From: Pinus tabuliformis | Lineage: Eukaryota > Streptophyta > Pinopsida > Pinales > Pinaceae | Direction: 5' to 3' | Length of the DNA stretch: 64,000 bases | Assembly (NCBI GenBank): GCA_031772625.1 | Contig: CM062813.1 | Location: 696,766,420 to 696,830,419 of the forward strand | In this document: one piece after another, positions 11,266 through 22,498 of the stretch | Numbering within the stretch: position 1 is the stretch's first letter | How the letters are laid out: the number at the start of each line of letters is the position of its first letter | Program-made: the position numbers and the translations under genes | Notes under the pieces: generated by a model | What the model saw: only the letters and a program-made list of their open reading frames with translations | What the model was told of the DNA's origin: nothing | Database searches by the model: none

Positions 11266-13950
11266 ACCTCCCCTAATGGCCCAACGAGTATAGGAGGGGG
11301 AACACTTGGGAAGCCATGATTGAGATAGTGTAGACTCATCTCTCCCTATTCCATACCACTTTCCATCTTACATTACAAGCCCCTATTCCACCTCCATTCT
11401 TCGGGTTCAATTGACCACTAGTTCATTGGGATTTGGCAACCACACATCCTCATACCTAGCTACGGCCTGGAAATTTGCCTTGAGAGGTTGATGCAACTAA
11501 AAGAAACAGAAAGAACATATGATGGCCATAAGCAAAACAAAATCAAAATGCAAAAGATGGTTGGGACATTCAAATTAGCACATGGGCAAAAGCCAAGCAT
11601 GAGCTCTACCTCACTCATTATGGCCATCACCTAGTTCCTGGGCCAATGTTACCCTATCATCATAAGAAAAAGGAACCCTTGCACGTCCCAACCCCTGATG
11701 GGCAATGAACAACCCCATCATCAAGGGGGTGAATAATTGTCATACATCATACAAAGCAAGCTCTCATTCCTTGAGCTATGAGCAGTAATACAAAGAAAAT
11801 TCAAGAAAAGTAAAAGGCATAAGAGGGTGGAAAAACAAAGGCCGAGTTGGTAACTCATGTATCCATGATCACTCCCTCCTCGCATCTATACACCAAGGAT
11901 GAGGATTCCCATCAGGTCGATCCCCTTGATCATGGCACTTGACTATGAAGTCTTTTCCCTTATGTTCCATCATTGTTCGCATGGCACCTGTCGATCGAAG
12001 AGTGGACCAAGAACATGTCACTTCCCCTTGGGGGTTGAGAGCACCTAATATGGTCGTCTGTTAACCAATTAACTGGGGTCCAAGTCCTCTAAAGGGACAT
12101 TGGCACCCACAAGTGAGCTGTTGAGAGCTATGGGACTCCAAACAGTTATAGAGCATCATTTGCATCCTTGGGCACCTCCAACACCATAGTGTTCCAGCAC
12201 TTTGCCCCACATTGTTGACTTTTATGGGATGATGGAACTGGACTAGCATGCCCCCAGTTGGCTTAGCACTAATCAGATAGGATGGCAGCCAATCCATGGG
12301 CCCAAATGAGGATGGTCTCATGCATTGAGACATGGGAGGGCTAGCAGCGCCTTGAGAGCCCTCAACTTTAGAGAAAAGACGGGCATTTTAACCACTTGGA
12401 GACCTATGAGACCATTATTTGTGCACCAAACCAAAATTGGGGTCCACAGATGGATCATGTCAAAGATCTAGGGGCCAACCCCTAGAGGTTGATTTTAGAG
12501 AGCTTCTACACACATTATGGCACCCATTGCCCTCAATGTTAGCCCTAGAAGGGCCTACACTTGCATGATGTCAGCACCCTCTCTTATTTCAGCTCACACC
12601 TATGGAGAGTTATTATGTTTTTCATAGGCTACTAGGTCAACTTCTAACTTAGAGTGTTTCTTACGCATTATTTTATGATTTTAAGGGGCTAATTAGGCAT
12701 TTAGATTCCTAATATAAATAGAGGAACCTCTCATTGTAACTTATCATCGTCACAAGTTGTGGAATTCGGCCTCTTGAGCTAATTCGACCTCCTTGTGTTA
12801 TGGAGAATTTGGATCTATGAATGCATTTTGACATTCGGAGTTGATTTGTTTATCTTTGGAACTATTATTTGGATCAAATGAATGGATTCCCTTTGCATGT
12901 TATCTTGTAAGTGTACCTATGGTTGACCGTTGAATATCTATTTTTCTATATGTCTAATTTATGAATTCTAGAATATGTTGAATGTAAGGTTTGCCATTGT
13001 GCCCTAATTTGTTGAAAGTTTATTGAATGTTATCTAGATGTCACTATTGCATGCATTACTCATGAATAACATGTGAATAAATATCCTAGTGGTGATCCTA
13101 TGGTAGCTCTCCCATGAAAATTCCATTATCCACTGCATAGATAATTGTTTGAGTCTTGGTGCTAAGGAATCAAGATTTCGGCCTCCCTAGAAACTTGTTG
13201 GTTGATCTATCAAATCATAGACTCTATACTTCCAAGGAATAAAAGACTAGTCCATTTTGTTGGTGCTCAAACACTTTTCTTATCCATAAATTATTCTTTC
13301 TCTAATTCAGCCCCTCTAAGGCCAAGCGGCCAAGCTAGGGCTTGGTGCAAATTTCTAGGGAAGAGGAATTTCCAAAGTTGGAGAGTTTAAATGCCAAAAG
13401 GACAGTGGTTGCCATAAAATCCTTCCTTTTGGTAGGCATTCACTTTAATTTCATCCATAAATTTCTTTGCCCTAGTTACTAGCCATAAGCTAACCCTAGT
13501 TTTGGATTTAGCTTCAACTTGGGGGCTTCTTGAGGGTTTCATGTGCCTTGTTTTTATTGAAAATCATTATTTGAAGCCCCTTCTCCTCACTTGGACCTTT
13601 GACCACCCCAAATATCAATTCATTGATCAAGACCTAGGTCTTGGTTTGCTTATATTTGGTCTCTCTAAGGAAAGCGTATTGCCTCCTCTTGGAGCCTTGG
13701 GCCTAAAATTGTGTCTTTCCATTGTAGATCTCTTTGTGTCACCTCACACCTCAAACCTCAAATACCTATTAGGTGACCTTCCACATACCGAGAAGGTGAA
13801 AAGTCATAAAGAGCAAGGGGTTTTGGTTGTTGTGACAGTGAGCCATTACTCCATTGTTGTCTTTTAATTTAGTATGAGCCTAGTAGGGCATCCCTCTCCT
13901 AGGCCTACTAGATTTTGCGGAAACAAGCACAAATGGAAGATTGGAGGTAT
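11266..13950 (+). repeat. Unit B of the tandem pair
   Basis: Diverged partner of unit A, with the same block order and a TATAAATA at 12713-12720. Similarity is patchy, with well-conserved 20-60 bp islands separated by indels. No frame in either unit resembles a known protein. Confidence 0.65.
12713..12720 (+). promoter_or_regulatory. TATA box in repeat unit B
   Basis: TATAAATA followed by GAGGAACCTCTCATTG, matching the arrangement in unit A. Confidence 0.5.
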
Positions 13951-16112
13951 TTCATTTATCTTATGTCAAGCTTTATTTTTGAAATTCTTTCACGTGTTTA
14001 TTTTGTACAAAACCATTGTAACTAATCGTGAAGACCTTGTAATGTTGTGTCTACCATTTGGATAATATAATGTGATTATTTCATCCCTCTTATATTCATT
14101 GTTGTTATATGAAGTTTGCATCTAACAAACTAGGTTGTTGCTTGAACTAATATAACATTACCTTCATGGCTTTGTTTTAGAGTAGCACCCCTAGCTCTCC
14201 AAGGATGATTTTCTGCATTAATTTTCAGCAAACAAAGGCTGATTTGTGGCATGCATTGCCCCTCTTAGATCCATACCTCTTTAACTCTATTTTCTCCAAG
14301 ATTTGGTGGGCACTAGTCTCAGGTTTCCATCACCTTTTTATTCTCATAACATTCATCTTTTTCACCTATATTACAAACCACTTGTTTTATTAAAGGCCAA
14401 CACTTCATTAAATCACCTTGTGCCTCCACTTTAAAGCCTTAGCAAATCTACCTTTTAGGGAAGGCCTCCTTGAGTTGGTGAAGAGCCAACCAAAATAGAC
14501 AGGAAGAGCAGCTGTGGTGACAATGGGTAGCCTTCCTGAGTTGCACAAAACTAATACCTTGGTGATTGGGACTTTACCCTTTGTGGGTGCTAGATTTTGT
14601 TGTAGCACCTCCATACAGAGCATGATAAATTGCTTCCAGATTTCCTCTGGAATCATGTTAAAGTATTCAGACTGATACAGTCAAAAATTTAAAACGAACA
14701 AAAGGAATTCATAGCACAGACTAAAGGAACTTATTTATGCAAATTTCACCTTAACAACTTTGCTAAAAGGGAAAATTTCTGTTCTGATTTGAAAATAAGC
14801 ATCCCTACAGATCGCCTAGGAAGGCGAAATCATGGTGTGTATCAGCTTCACAAGCTCAAGCTTGACTTGTTTCCATTTTATTTAACACAATCCTTAGGAA
14901 ATTAATATATTTGCAATGTGCTTCTAGCTAACGTTTCCTTTTGAAAGAGAGACATTCATAATGATGATTTCTAAGCATTTTTGTGTCACAATGTAGACAT
15001 GTTTGTAGCCCAAGGGAAAAATACCAGTCCATTTTCTGTGCTCTAGTTACTAGACCCACATTTGTGAAAACCTCATGAAACATGTTCTGTTGAAATATTT
15101 AAGAATGCAAAGCTAAAATTGCAAAATTGTGAAAAATGACATACAGCACTTATTGTTTTCTTTCAATGGAAAAATGTTCATATTAGCCTATAACTACAGG
15201 CCTAGTGGACATAAGCAACATCTCCATTTCATTTCTTAAGTTAGTACACAGAAGCAAGCATGTGTGTCTTTCTCTTTCATATGATATTCATTGCTCAATA
15301 AACCAAAACCTGATAATTCACTTAATGAATACCTGAAAAATCAATTGCGTGCTCCAATCTGGACTTGCATTACACAATAAGATTTCCAAAATGAATTTGT
15401 AGCAGGTATTCACAGCACACTTTTAGCAGTAAAAATTTAACAATCATTGTGAAAATTAAAAATAAATAGAATAGCATACTTACACATACATTTTTTGGGA
15501 AGTACCAAAACTTTGTTGAGCATTGTGACATAGGTGCATATGGCTGAATTGCCATCAGGAGTGTTTCAGGTATTGTATATAACCAGAACAATTTTCTGGA
15601 CACGTTCAAATACAGCAATACAGATAGGATAGATGTTTTATGAATGCTGAAGTAATGTCAGCTCCAGGATGATATCAGATGTGGATATTGCATTTAGAAA
15701 AATATCAAAGAAAGTTGATCATGAATGCATATTCAATTTCACAATTACAGAGCCATAGAGGAAATGATGATGCTATTTTAGAACAGAGTTGTCAGTGGCA
15801 ACCCATTCTTCCAATTTGTTAGCCATGGGTATAAAGTTCATCAAATTGAAGAAGTCAACCTTTAACTTAGGCTGTCACATGTCATACTATGGACCAAAGG
15901 TTTGTCTTTGGGAATAGTCAATAGGTGGAATGCAGTAGTGCTAAGTTCAAATCCCTTAAACGTGATGCCACTTGTAAACAAATAGGTTATCTACACCATG
16001 CTGACTCAGGATGCTGCTACCTTGAGGGTCATGAGCTTCCCAGTTTTTACATTTTCAATCCCAAAATCACAATTCTTTATACAGAAATAAATAGTCTGAA
16101 ATATACACGCAC
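13951..16112 (-). other. Presumed start of SecA intron 1, with no exon found
   Basis: This lies directly downstream (minus strand) of the SecA exon-1 donor site, so it should be intron. I looked for the next SecA block (the region ending in the Walker A motif GEGKT) and did not see it. An 82-codon minus-strand frame at 14408-14656 does not resemble SecA. The block 14788-15530 recurs upstream of the gene. Confidence 0.45.
14788..15530 (+). repeat. Segmental duplication block, copy 1
   Basis: About 740 bp from TTTGAAAATAAGCATCCC to GAGCATTGTGACA is also found at 19540-19781 joined to 29727-30170. Copy 2 lacks about 70 bp present here near 14955-15025. The two copies bracket the SecA exon in the same orientation. 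No coding is seen. Confidence 0.85.
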
Positions 16113-16115
16113 CGG
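16107..16115 (-). other. 5' splice donor of SecA exon 1
   Basis: The minus strand reads CCG then GTGCGTG; the exon would end at 16113 and the intron start at 16112. The site falls exactly where homology to SecA1 stops. Confidence 0.7.
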
Positions 16116-16610
16116 TAGAAGTGAATCCAGTGACTCTCCACGAACCAGTCTTTCTTTGAACTCTGCAGTTTTGGCTCTCAATTCGTCATCAGATAATTGG
16201 GATATTTTCACCTCCAAAGCATTCACAGCAGCCACAGTTCCAGCATACTGCTGTCTAGTCGCCTCAGCTGTGTCATTTCCTTTGAATAAACCACCAAGGA
16301 GGCCCCCAAAAGATGCCACAGCAGTAACACCTACATCTCTGTAGCCCCTAGAAGGGGCAGTTTCACCCTCCCAACTCCATAGCCTGCCCTTTCTGCTTAA
16401 TAGAGAGCTGCCAAATTCCCTTGGTGAATGCAAATGAGAATGGAAGCCGTAGTGATGAAAAGATGGAGGAGAGGATCCCAACAGGAATGCAAGTGTGGAA
16501 GTTGAACAAGGGCCAGAAGAAGCACCAGGAATGATAATTTGCTGGGAGGAACAGGGTGTGCCTCCTACCTCACCTCTTAGGAAGGCTCCTGCAATCTTCT
16601 GCACTGCCAT
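16113..16610 (-). CDS. SECA1: Plastid SecA1 translocase ATPase, first coding exon
   Basis: SecA1 is the stromal ATPase that drives unfolded proteins through the thylakoid Sec channel. This exon encodes residues 1-166. Residues 1 to about 98 are rich in Ser, Gly and Pro with few acidic residues, as expected of a chloroplast transit peptide. Residues 99-166 match the SecA amino-terminal helix region: [12 protein letters not shown], then [26 protein letters not shown] and GESLDSLLP. In plant SecA1 the LLP is followed by EAFAVVREA; here it is followed by GTGCGT, a 5' splice site in phase 0 after codon 166. I chose the ATG at 16608-16610; an in-frame ATG 29 codons upstream (16697) would add a hydrophobic segment and is less likely. 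The Walker motifs lie in later exons not found here. The frame is fully open, unlike everything around it. SecA2 is less likely because of the plastid SecA1-type block. Confidence 0.85.
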
Positions 16611-16959
16611 CCTTATTTTATAAACAGAAAATTTATGGCTACCAAACCGATAAAATACTGATGCTAAACATATGAAAATTGCGCCAGCAACTGCCACAAT
16701 CTGGTGTCTTGGATACCCCTCTTATTTTCTACTGTTCTGATAAAATATACTGCCCAAGCAACGTGATTTCAACAGTCAGTGGCTCCATTAACTTTAAAGG
16801 CAAAAATATATGAAGATAAAACCCACATCTTTGGAATAATAACTACCAAAAAAAATTCAAACTTTGCTCAGAGAAACACGTTTCTGACGTTGTAAGCAAA
16901 ATGATTTTAGTTGTGCCTACTAAACAAGAGGAAATCTGTGTTGGGTTAGATGCTAAAAA
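16611..16959 (-). promoter_or_regulatory. 5' flank and probable leader of SecA1
   Basis: About 350 bp between the start codon and the first SINE-like insertion. On the minus strand a TATATTTTATC lies near 16739-16750, about 130 bp before the ATG, and could serve as a TATA element. The sequence is AT-rich without obvious boxes I could name. Confidence 0.3.
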
Positions 16960-17165
16960 GAAAATATAAGAAAAAGAAAACCTAATATGAAAACCAAAAA
17001 ACCTAAAATCTTTGAGAGAGAGAGAAGGGAGAAGTGGGTACAGCGGCTGTCCTTGCAGGGACTCCGAGTGATGCATGCAACAGAGGCAGCCAACTCAGGG
17101 AGCAACCCTAAAAGCTCTTGCATGAAACTCAAAGCACTCAACCACTCAAGCTAGCCCACTAGGTT
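16960..17165 (-). mobile_element. Candidate tRNA-derived SINE, minus strand
   Basis: On the minus strand, from about 17165, GCTAGCTTGAGTGGTTGAGTGC resembles a tRNA A box, and about 30 bp later AGGGTTGCTCCCTGA resembles a B box with one missing base. The body of about 150 bp ends in a T-rich run. No target duplication was confirmed. Confidence 0.4.
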
Positions 17166-17199
17166 ATATGTATTCATACACATATATATAAAATAAAAA

Positions 17200-17475
17200 T
17201 AGATTCAACACAACCAGGTAACGATTCACTGGTGAAGTTGACAGTGTGATATGCCAAGGTTCCATTCTCAGCATGGTCTGCCCTACAAATATAACATGAA
17301 TTTCAAAGGGATGATGGCAGGTGCAAGTACTAGGCCATTTTGTAGAATAGTTGCCCCTCAGACCTGACAGCTAAACTGAAGGAAGTTCACTCTTGCCTTG
17401 TCGCCCCTTGGGACATGTTCCTTAAAGTACTTCCTTCCCACTAAAAACAAATTTTATAATAATAATAATAGCAAC
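17200..17475 (+). mobile_element. Candidate tRNA-derived SINE, plus strand
   Basis: ACGATTCACTGGTGAAGTTG resembles a D-arm/A box, and AGGTTCCATTCTCAGC, 30 bp further on, resembles a B box. The unit could end at the AATAATAATAAT run near 17458-17470. It lies head to head with the minus-strand candidate. Confidence 0.35.
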
Positions 17476-18617
17476 AATTGAAGAAGCTAATCTGCGATGC
17501 TGTATACAAAGTGTCTTCAATACCTTTCCCATGAGAAGTGTGCAAATACCCTAAAGTCCAATTCTCGAAAACAAGTTTAAGTTTAAAAATAAATAAATGA
17601 GTAACATTCAATTAGAGAATCAAATTTATGATGCCATACAGAAAGTGTTCTCAATTGTAGCAGAAAGCCTAAATCTGACCCAAAACTATGAAAACAATTA
17701 TCTTTCAGAAAAATCTGTGTGGGGGATCTCCGAAAGTTACAGTGCAGATTTTAAATCAGACAACAAAAGCCATAGTTATCCAACTGCCATAAATGCAACA
17801 ACAAAAATGACAGTGAACAGAAGACACTGAGTAAAAAATATAAATTACTGACCAGATTGCAGAGCTGGAGCGGGGAGCAGAATGGCTGAGTAATATTTGA
17901 ATGAGAACATGCATAAGCACCAAGATGGTTGAACTGTGCTACAACTCAACACACACTGTACAGATAATATAATTATGTAATTTTGGGAAGTCGTTTCTGT
18001 ACCAACTTCATTGGAGAAACTGGTTATTTTAATTTAGGCTCACAGAATGTGAGCTTCTGAATTGGGGATAGGTCTACTGGCGGTAAAAAAAATTGGCAGA
18101 GATCAGTAGCATCCATGTAGGTGATACAAAGCAGGGGTGAATGCGGACAGGGAAATCATTAGAGAATGGCATGTGTTGAGAAGAGGATAAAGAGATTTAG
18201 CGGATTGAAAATTTGAGGTGGCAAACGAACTTGGTCTTTTATACTATTTATTCTGGGGAAGTAATAACACGAACATTAGACTTTCTCGTAAAATCATTAA
18301 AAAGTATGTTGGGAGCTTCAAAGCGATTAACAATAAATTCTTTATTAAAAAATAAAAAAGTGCCGAGTTTCAAAGCGAGTGATTGTGGTAGTGAATCCAT
18401 ACATTTATTTGACCAAATATGAGATTTATTAAAATATTATATTACACATGATTTATTAAAATATTATTTTTAAATATAAGAATGGAGGTACGATTTATTA
18501 AACTATTTTAGGAAAATATAAAAATAGGTAATATAAGATCTTTTAAAAGAAATAAAATATAAAATAGGTAATATAGGATTTATTACAATAATTTTTTAAA
18601 ATATAATCGATAATATA
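17476..18617. other. SecA upstream intergenic sequence
   Basis: AT-rich, with no gene or named repeat recognised. A 77-codon frame at 17597-17830 has no recognisable motif. At 18422-18600 several AT-rich words (GATTTATTAAAATATTA, AAAATAGGTAATATA) repeat irregularly. Confidence 0.4.
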
Positions 18618-18835
18618 CAGCTTGAGTCTGTTTAGTGGTTAAGAGCATGTGTTTCTTCTTAAAAGCACACAGGTTCAAAATTAGAGCGGGTTGAGTATGT
18701 ATGCCTTTGTAGACTTAGTAGTCAAATCGTTGCGCGGAGGTGGGTCCCTTGTCCCACAAACAACGAGGTCTCATACACTAATTCGGTGTCTAGCTTGGCC
18801 ATGACCTTAAAAATGGATATTATTATTATTATAAA
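18618..18835 (+). mobile_element. tRNA-derived SINE
   Basis: TTTAGTGGTTAAGAGCATG (18631-18649) is a good A box, and GGTTCAAAATTAGAGC (18672-18687) is a good B box for RNA polymerase III, at tRNA-like spacing. The tRNA-unrelated body of about 130 bp follows and ends in the ATTATTATTATT simple tail. Length and layout fit plant SINEs; the 5' edge is approximate. Confidence 0.7.
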
Positions 18836-19083
18836 AATTATTAATATATTTTATTAAGAAATTATAAGGATAGTAATATAAGGGTTTTTTCACATATTTA
18901 AAAAAAAAATAAGAATGAGTAATAAGATAAAAGTGTAAATGTTAATTGGGTTTAGTTCATTGTGTGAAATGAATGTTATTATGTCCCTAATGTAGTTTAT
19001 TTTAGATGTTTCCTTTGTAATGAAGGGAAATGTGGAGAGATTTTCATGAAAAGTGTTTATTTGTATATATGTAATTTTTGATT

Positions 19084-19106
19084 ATATATATATATATATA
19101 TATAAA
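19084..19106. repeat. (TA)n microsatellite
   Basis: An uninterrupted AT dinucleotide run of about 22 bp. Confidence 0.9.
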
Positions 19107-19440
19107 TTTATAGTCGAATATATTTATGTTGTGATAGATTATAATAGTTTAAATTATAAAGTCTTTTCATTCCCACTTATACATGTTCTCAATTTTTTTC
19201 TAAGGAAAAAGTTTAATATTTTATAAAGGGGATAAAAACCAAGATATTCCATTATGTGTATATGTGTTGGAAGCACCTAAGAAGAACCAAGAGATTCAAA
19301 AAAACGTATGACTTTTTGTAACCTCAAACCTTGATTCAAAAACCCTATATGTTAATTACATGTTCATCATTTGTGATATAAAATTACATAATCATAACAT
19401 AAAGTATGTCCTTTCATTTCATTTCAAAAAACATTATCAC

Positions 19441-19532
19441 AAAAAAGGGTTAAGGAGGGTAAAAAAGGGTTAAGGAGGGTATTTAGTTTGAGGTTAAGGA
19501 GGGTATTTAGTTTGAGGTTAAGGAGGGTATCT
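19441..19532 (+). repeat. GGTTAAGGAGGGTA minisatellite
   Basis: GGTTAAGGAGGGTA occurs four times; the last copies form 24-bp units with ATTTAGTTTGA. The array abuts the left end of duplication block copy 2. Confidence 0.85.
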
Positions 19533-19539
19533 TCTTAAC

Positions 19540-19781
19540 TTTGAAAATAAGCATCCCTATAGATCGCCTAGCAAGGCGAAATCATGGTGTGTATCAACTT
19601 CACAAGATCAAGCTTAACTTTTTTTCCTTTTAATTAATACAATCCTTGGGAAATTAATACATTTGCAATGTGCTTCTACCTAACATTTCCTTTTGAAAGA
19701 GAGACATTTCCACTTTCTGTGCTCTAGTTACTAGACCCACACTTGTGAAAACCTCATGAAACATGTTCTGTTGAAAACTTT
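19540..19781 (+). repeat. Segmental duplication block, copy 2, left part
   Basis: Matches 14788-15083 apart from an internal deletion of about 70 bp. It is interrupted at 19781/29722 by the LTR element below; the right part resumes at 29727 and runs to 30170. Confidence 0.85.
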
Positions 19782-20458
19782 TGTAACAACCCTCGTTAAA
19801 AATTCATGTAAAAAAATATAAGACCACGATCATGGGACATGTATTCCAAGTTGAATGGTGGGCAAAACATCCTAGTGGGTGTTCATTTCGGTTATTATGG
19901 CTAAGGAAATTGGCAAACGCTTTGGAAGGCAAAATGGCATTTTTGGCACATTTATTTATGAAAATAATGGAAATTAGGAGAAAAGGAAGGTGAAAGGTCA
20001 CAGGTTGCATGTGAGGTGGAAATTGAAGGAAAATAATGGAAAATGAAGAAAACATAGGCATCATTGATAAAAAGGTTTATGAGAATCAGTTGGCAAGATT
20101 TTGGCTCAAACTTTTACTCAACTTTGAAGCAAGGAAGGGAAAAGCAAGCAAATGAAGGACAAGGAAAAGAAAGGAAAGCAATGAGCAAGCAAGGAAGAGC
20201 AGGATCAAGCAGTTACAGCACGATTCTTTTCAAGTATCGATTTGCATGTGTGTTTTCCTTGCTAGATTTGGCATGCATGGTATTGCATGTGGTTCTTTGT
20301 TGTTATGCATGGGTTTTTCCAGGGGTGACAGTATTTTTAGCCTAGCCTTGCCATTTCTGGATAGCCATGGTGTGATGGGGTTCTTATTTTTGGTTGAGTT
20401 GGATTGTTGGATGGATTCGAAGCTGAGTGAGGTGGATCTATGAAAGAAAGAACACAAG

Positions 20459-21055
20459 TGATCCAAGTGGATATTAGTGGGCACCTACCTATTCCACCTA
20501 AAACCTCTATTCGGTTTCCTCTGTTTCCTTGTTTATTTCAGCATTTACTATTTTTAGCAGTTTTTTGGGTCCTCAACTTCCGGAACAGTTTTGACCCCCT
20601 AAACAGCATTTTTTGAGGTGTGTTACAAGCCGCAAGCCACAACAAATCTTATAGTACTCAGAGAGACCCTTCCTATAAGGTATCGTATGCACTAAACGAA
20701 GATAATATGACCAAGTTACAACCCCGGGAAGTTGGCTGCCCAAATAACCCCAACGATGCCCACAAAATCTTGGCGTTACATCTCCTGGGGTTAGGGTTTT
20801 GGTTGTTTTGGGTTTTCTCTTATTTTTCAATAATAAATAGGCCCTTGAGCTTCATTGCAACACAGTTCAGAGGCATGTAGCCGCCACGTATCTTCTAAGA
20901 GATAAGCTACCATCACCCAAGCTAGTTTATTTCCATTATGTTTGTAACCATATTTCAGTGTTTTGATATTAATGAAATGAAGGGTTATTTCTACTGCATC
21001 TTTGTATTTATGGTTATATATGTAATTTGTTGCATTCATGTTTAAGTTCTGATCA
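20459..21055 (+). mobile_element. Solo LTR (E3 family) inside the 5' LTR, 597 bp
   Basis: Begins TGATCCAAGTGGATATTAG and ends TTCTGATCA. Flanks are ACAAG (20454-20458) and ACATG (21056-21060); the 3' LTR of the host element has the uninterrupted site GAACACACGGCCTAG near 28268, so the empty site is ACACG. The segment matches the E3 5' LTR at 33471-34066 (596 bp) throughout, including CTCCTRGGGTTWGGGTTT and AGCTAGTTTRTTYCATT. It formed by insertion followed by LTR-LTR recombination. Confidence 0.8.
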
Positions 21056-21515
21056 ACATGGCCTAGTGATCCTTGAACCAGACTGTAGATTACGATAAAG
21101 CCACTAGCCTAGTGACCCTTGAACCGAACTGTGGGTTGCGGTAAAGCTAGGTATTGTGTGCCTTGATGGGCCTAGGAATCCTCAACCGATTAATGGTGTG
21201 ATATACAATAAAGCCTAGAGGTGGTTGCCCTTGATTAGGCCTAGGAATCCTTGTCGATGAATGTCAGGATATACAGTAAAGCTTAGAGGGTGGAGTCTGG
21301 GTTTAGGGCCCAGTGATCTGGTGTGGATTGCGGTAAAGCCTGAGAGACTAGGAGACAAGAAAATTCCTCACAATGTAGGTGGAGAAATCTGGTGGCATCC
21401 ATGCTCGTTTGGGCCTAGTTCTCTGGTGGATATCATGGTAAAACCTGTTATTACATGTTTATTATTTTGGCCTAGTGATTCGGTGTGGATTACATTAAAG
21501 TTTGGTTTTCATTGA
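21056..21515 (+). repeat. Degenerate tandem repeat in the LTR (GCCTAGTGATCC...GGTAAAGCC)
   Basis: About seven units of 50-100 bp share GGCCTAGTGATC near the start and GTGGATTGCGGTAAAGCC near the end. TAAAGC-type ends fall near 21096, 21150, 21207, 21278, 21332, 21440 and 21495. The same array is present in the 3' LTR at about 28270-28725. Confidence 0.75.
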
Positions 21516-22498
21516 TGAAGGTGAGGTGGTTTAGCCTCGGGATGCCCTACTTGGTTCTTTTGGTTTGAGTCCCACATTCATGCTTGGAATATGGCAAGGG
21601 GGTGATTGGCTAAAGTGAGATTTGGCTCAGCTAATCTATGGTCGGGTGGAACGTGGCAACCCCATACCGGGTTGTCTTTTGCATTCATTAACAAGAGTTT
21701 CTTTCCTTGGTATCTTATCTGTAAATGTATTGGTTTGTATGCGGATTTTATGGCTGATGTATCCTTGATATTTATGTTGTTATTATGTTGGTTATAAGCA
21801 TGTATTATGACAGTGGTTATGCATATCTCTCATCGTGTTTTTACTTGTAAATGAATGAGAAATGTATTTATGGCCTAATAGATGATAATGTAGCTAATGA
21901 TATAAGGGAACAATGCTTCTTAGTGATTCTCATAAGTATGAGACCCCTATGCTTAAATCTATTGTTTAAACCTATAGATTACATATTTGTGACATGTTTA
22001 ACGAAATTCTTGTCATGGCTAGTAGGGGCCTAGTATAGTCCTTATCAATGTTTTTGCAAATGTATATTTGTTCCATTGTGAAATTTCATTCCTGAAGGTG
22101 TCATTGAGTTCTGGGAAGTGACCTGGGCTCTCGGCCTGAAAAAGTGGCACAAATATCAAAGTCGTAGGCATAGATCTGAGGAGAAAAGTCCCTAGACGCA
22201 TGCATACACATGTTGTGGGAGCATCCAGAGCCTCCCAGACGCACCTTTGTCCATATCAAGGGAGCGTCCAGGGGTTTGATGCACTAAAACTTCAATTGGT
22301 CTCAAGGGCTGGTTAATTGAGTGGTTGGGATGGCTCTCGGAAGTCATGTTGTTGATGTGGAAGGTCTGTGTGATGTGTTTCCGTCAATTCACTTCCTTAA
22401 GGTGACTTAAGAGGTCAAATCATATCATAGTAACTTCTCATCGCTTGTTTACCCCGGTTGGTCGACTACTTGGGTAGATGTGGGATGAGGATGTTAGA

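Larger units (their letters stand above)
19782..22498 (+). repeat. 5' LTR of the LARD-like element, 2717 bp
   Basis: Longer than the 3' LTR by about 580 bp. The difference is mostly one 597-bp solo LTR plus a 5-bp duplication at 20459-21060. The rest aligns along its length with 27584-29721. Confidence 0.9.

Noticed and set aside
6431..12720. Three TATAAATA boxes as host gene promoters
   Set aside because: Each lies inside an LTR or LTR-like repeat and none is followed by a credible host coding exon.
14408..14656. 82-codon minus-strand frame downstream of SecA exon 1
   Set aside because: Considered as SecA exon 2, but it shows no SecA block and no splice acceptor in the right place.
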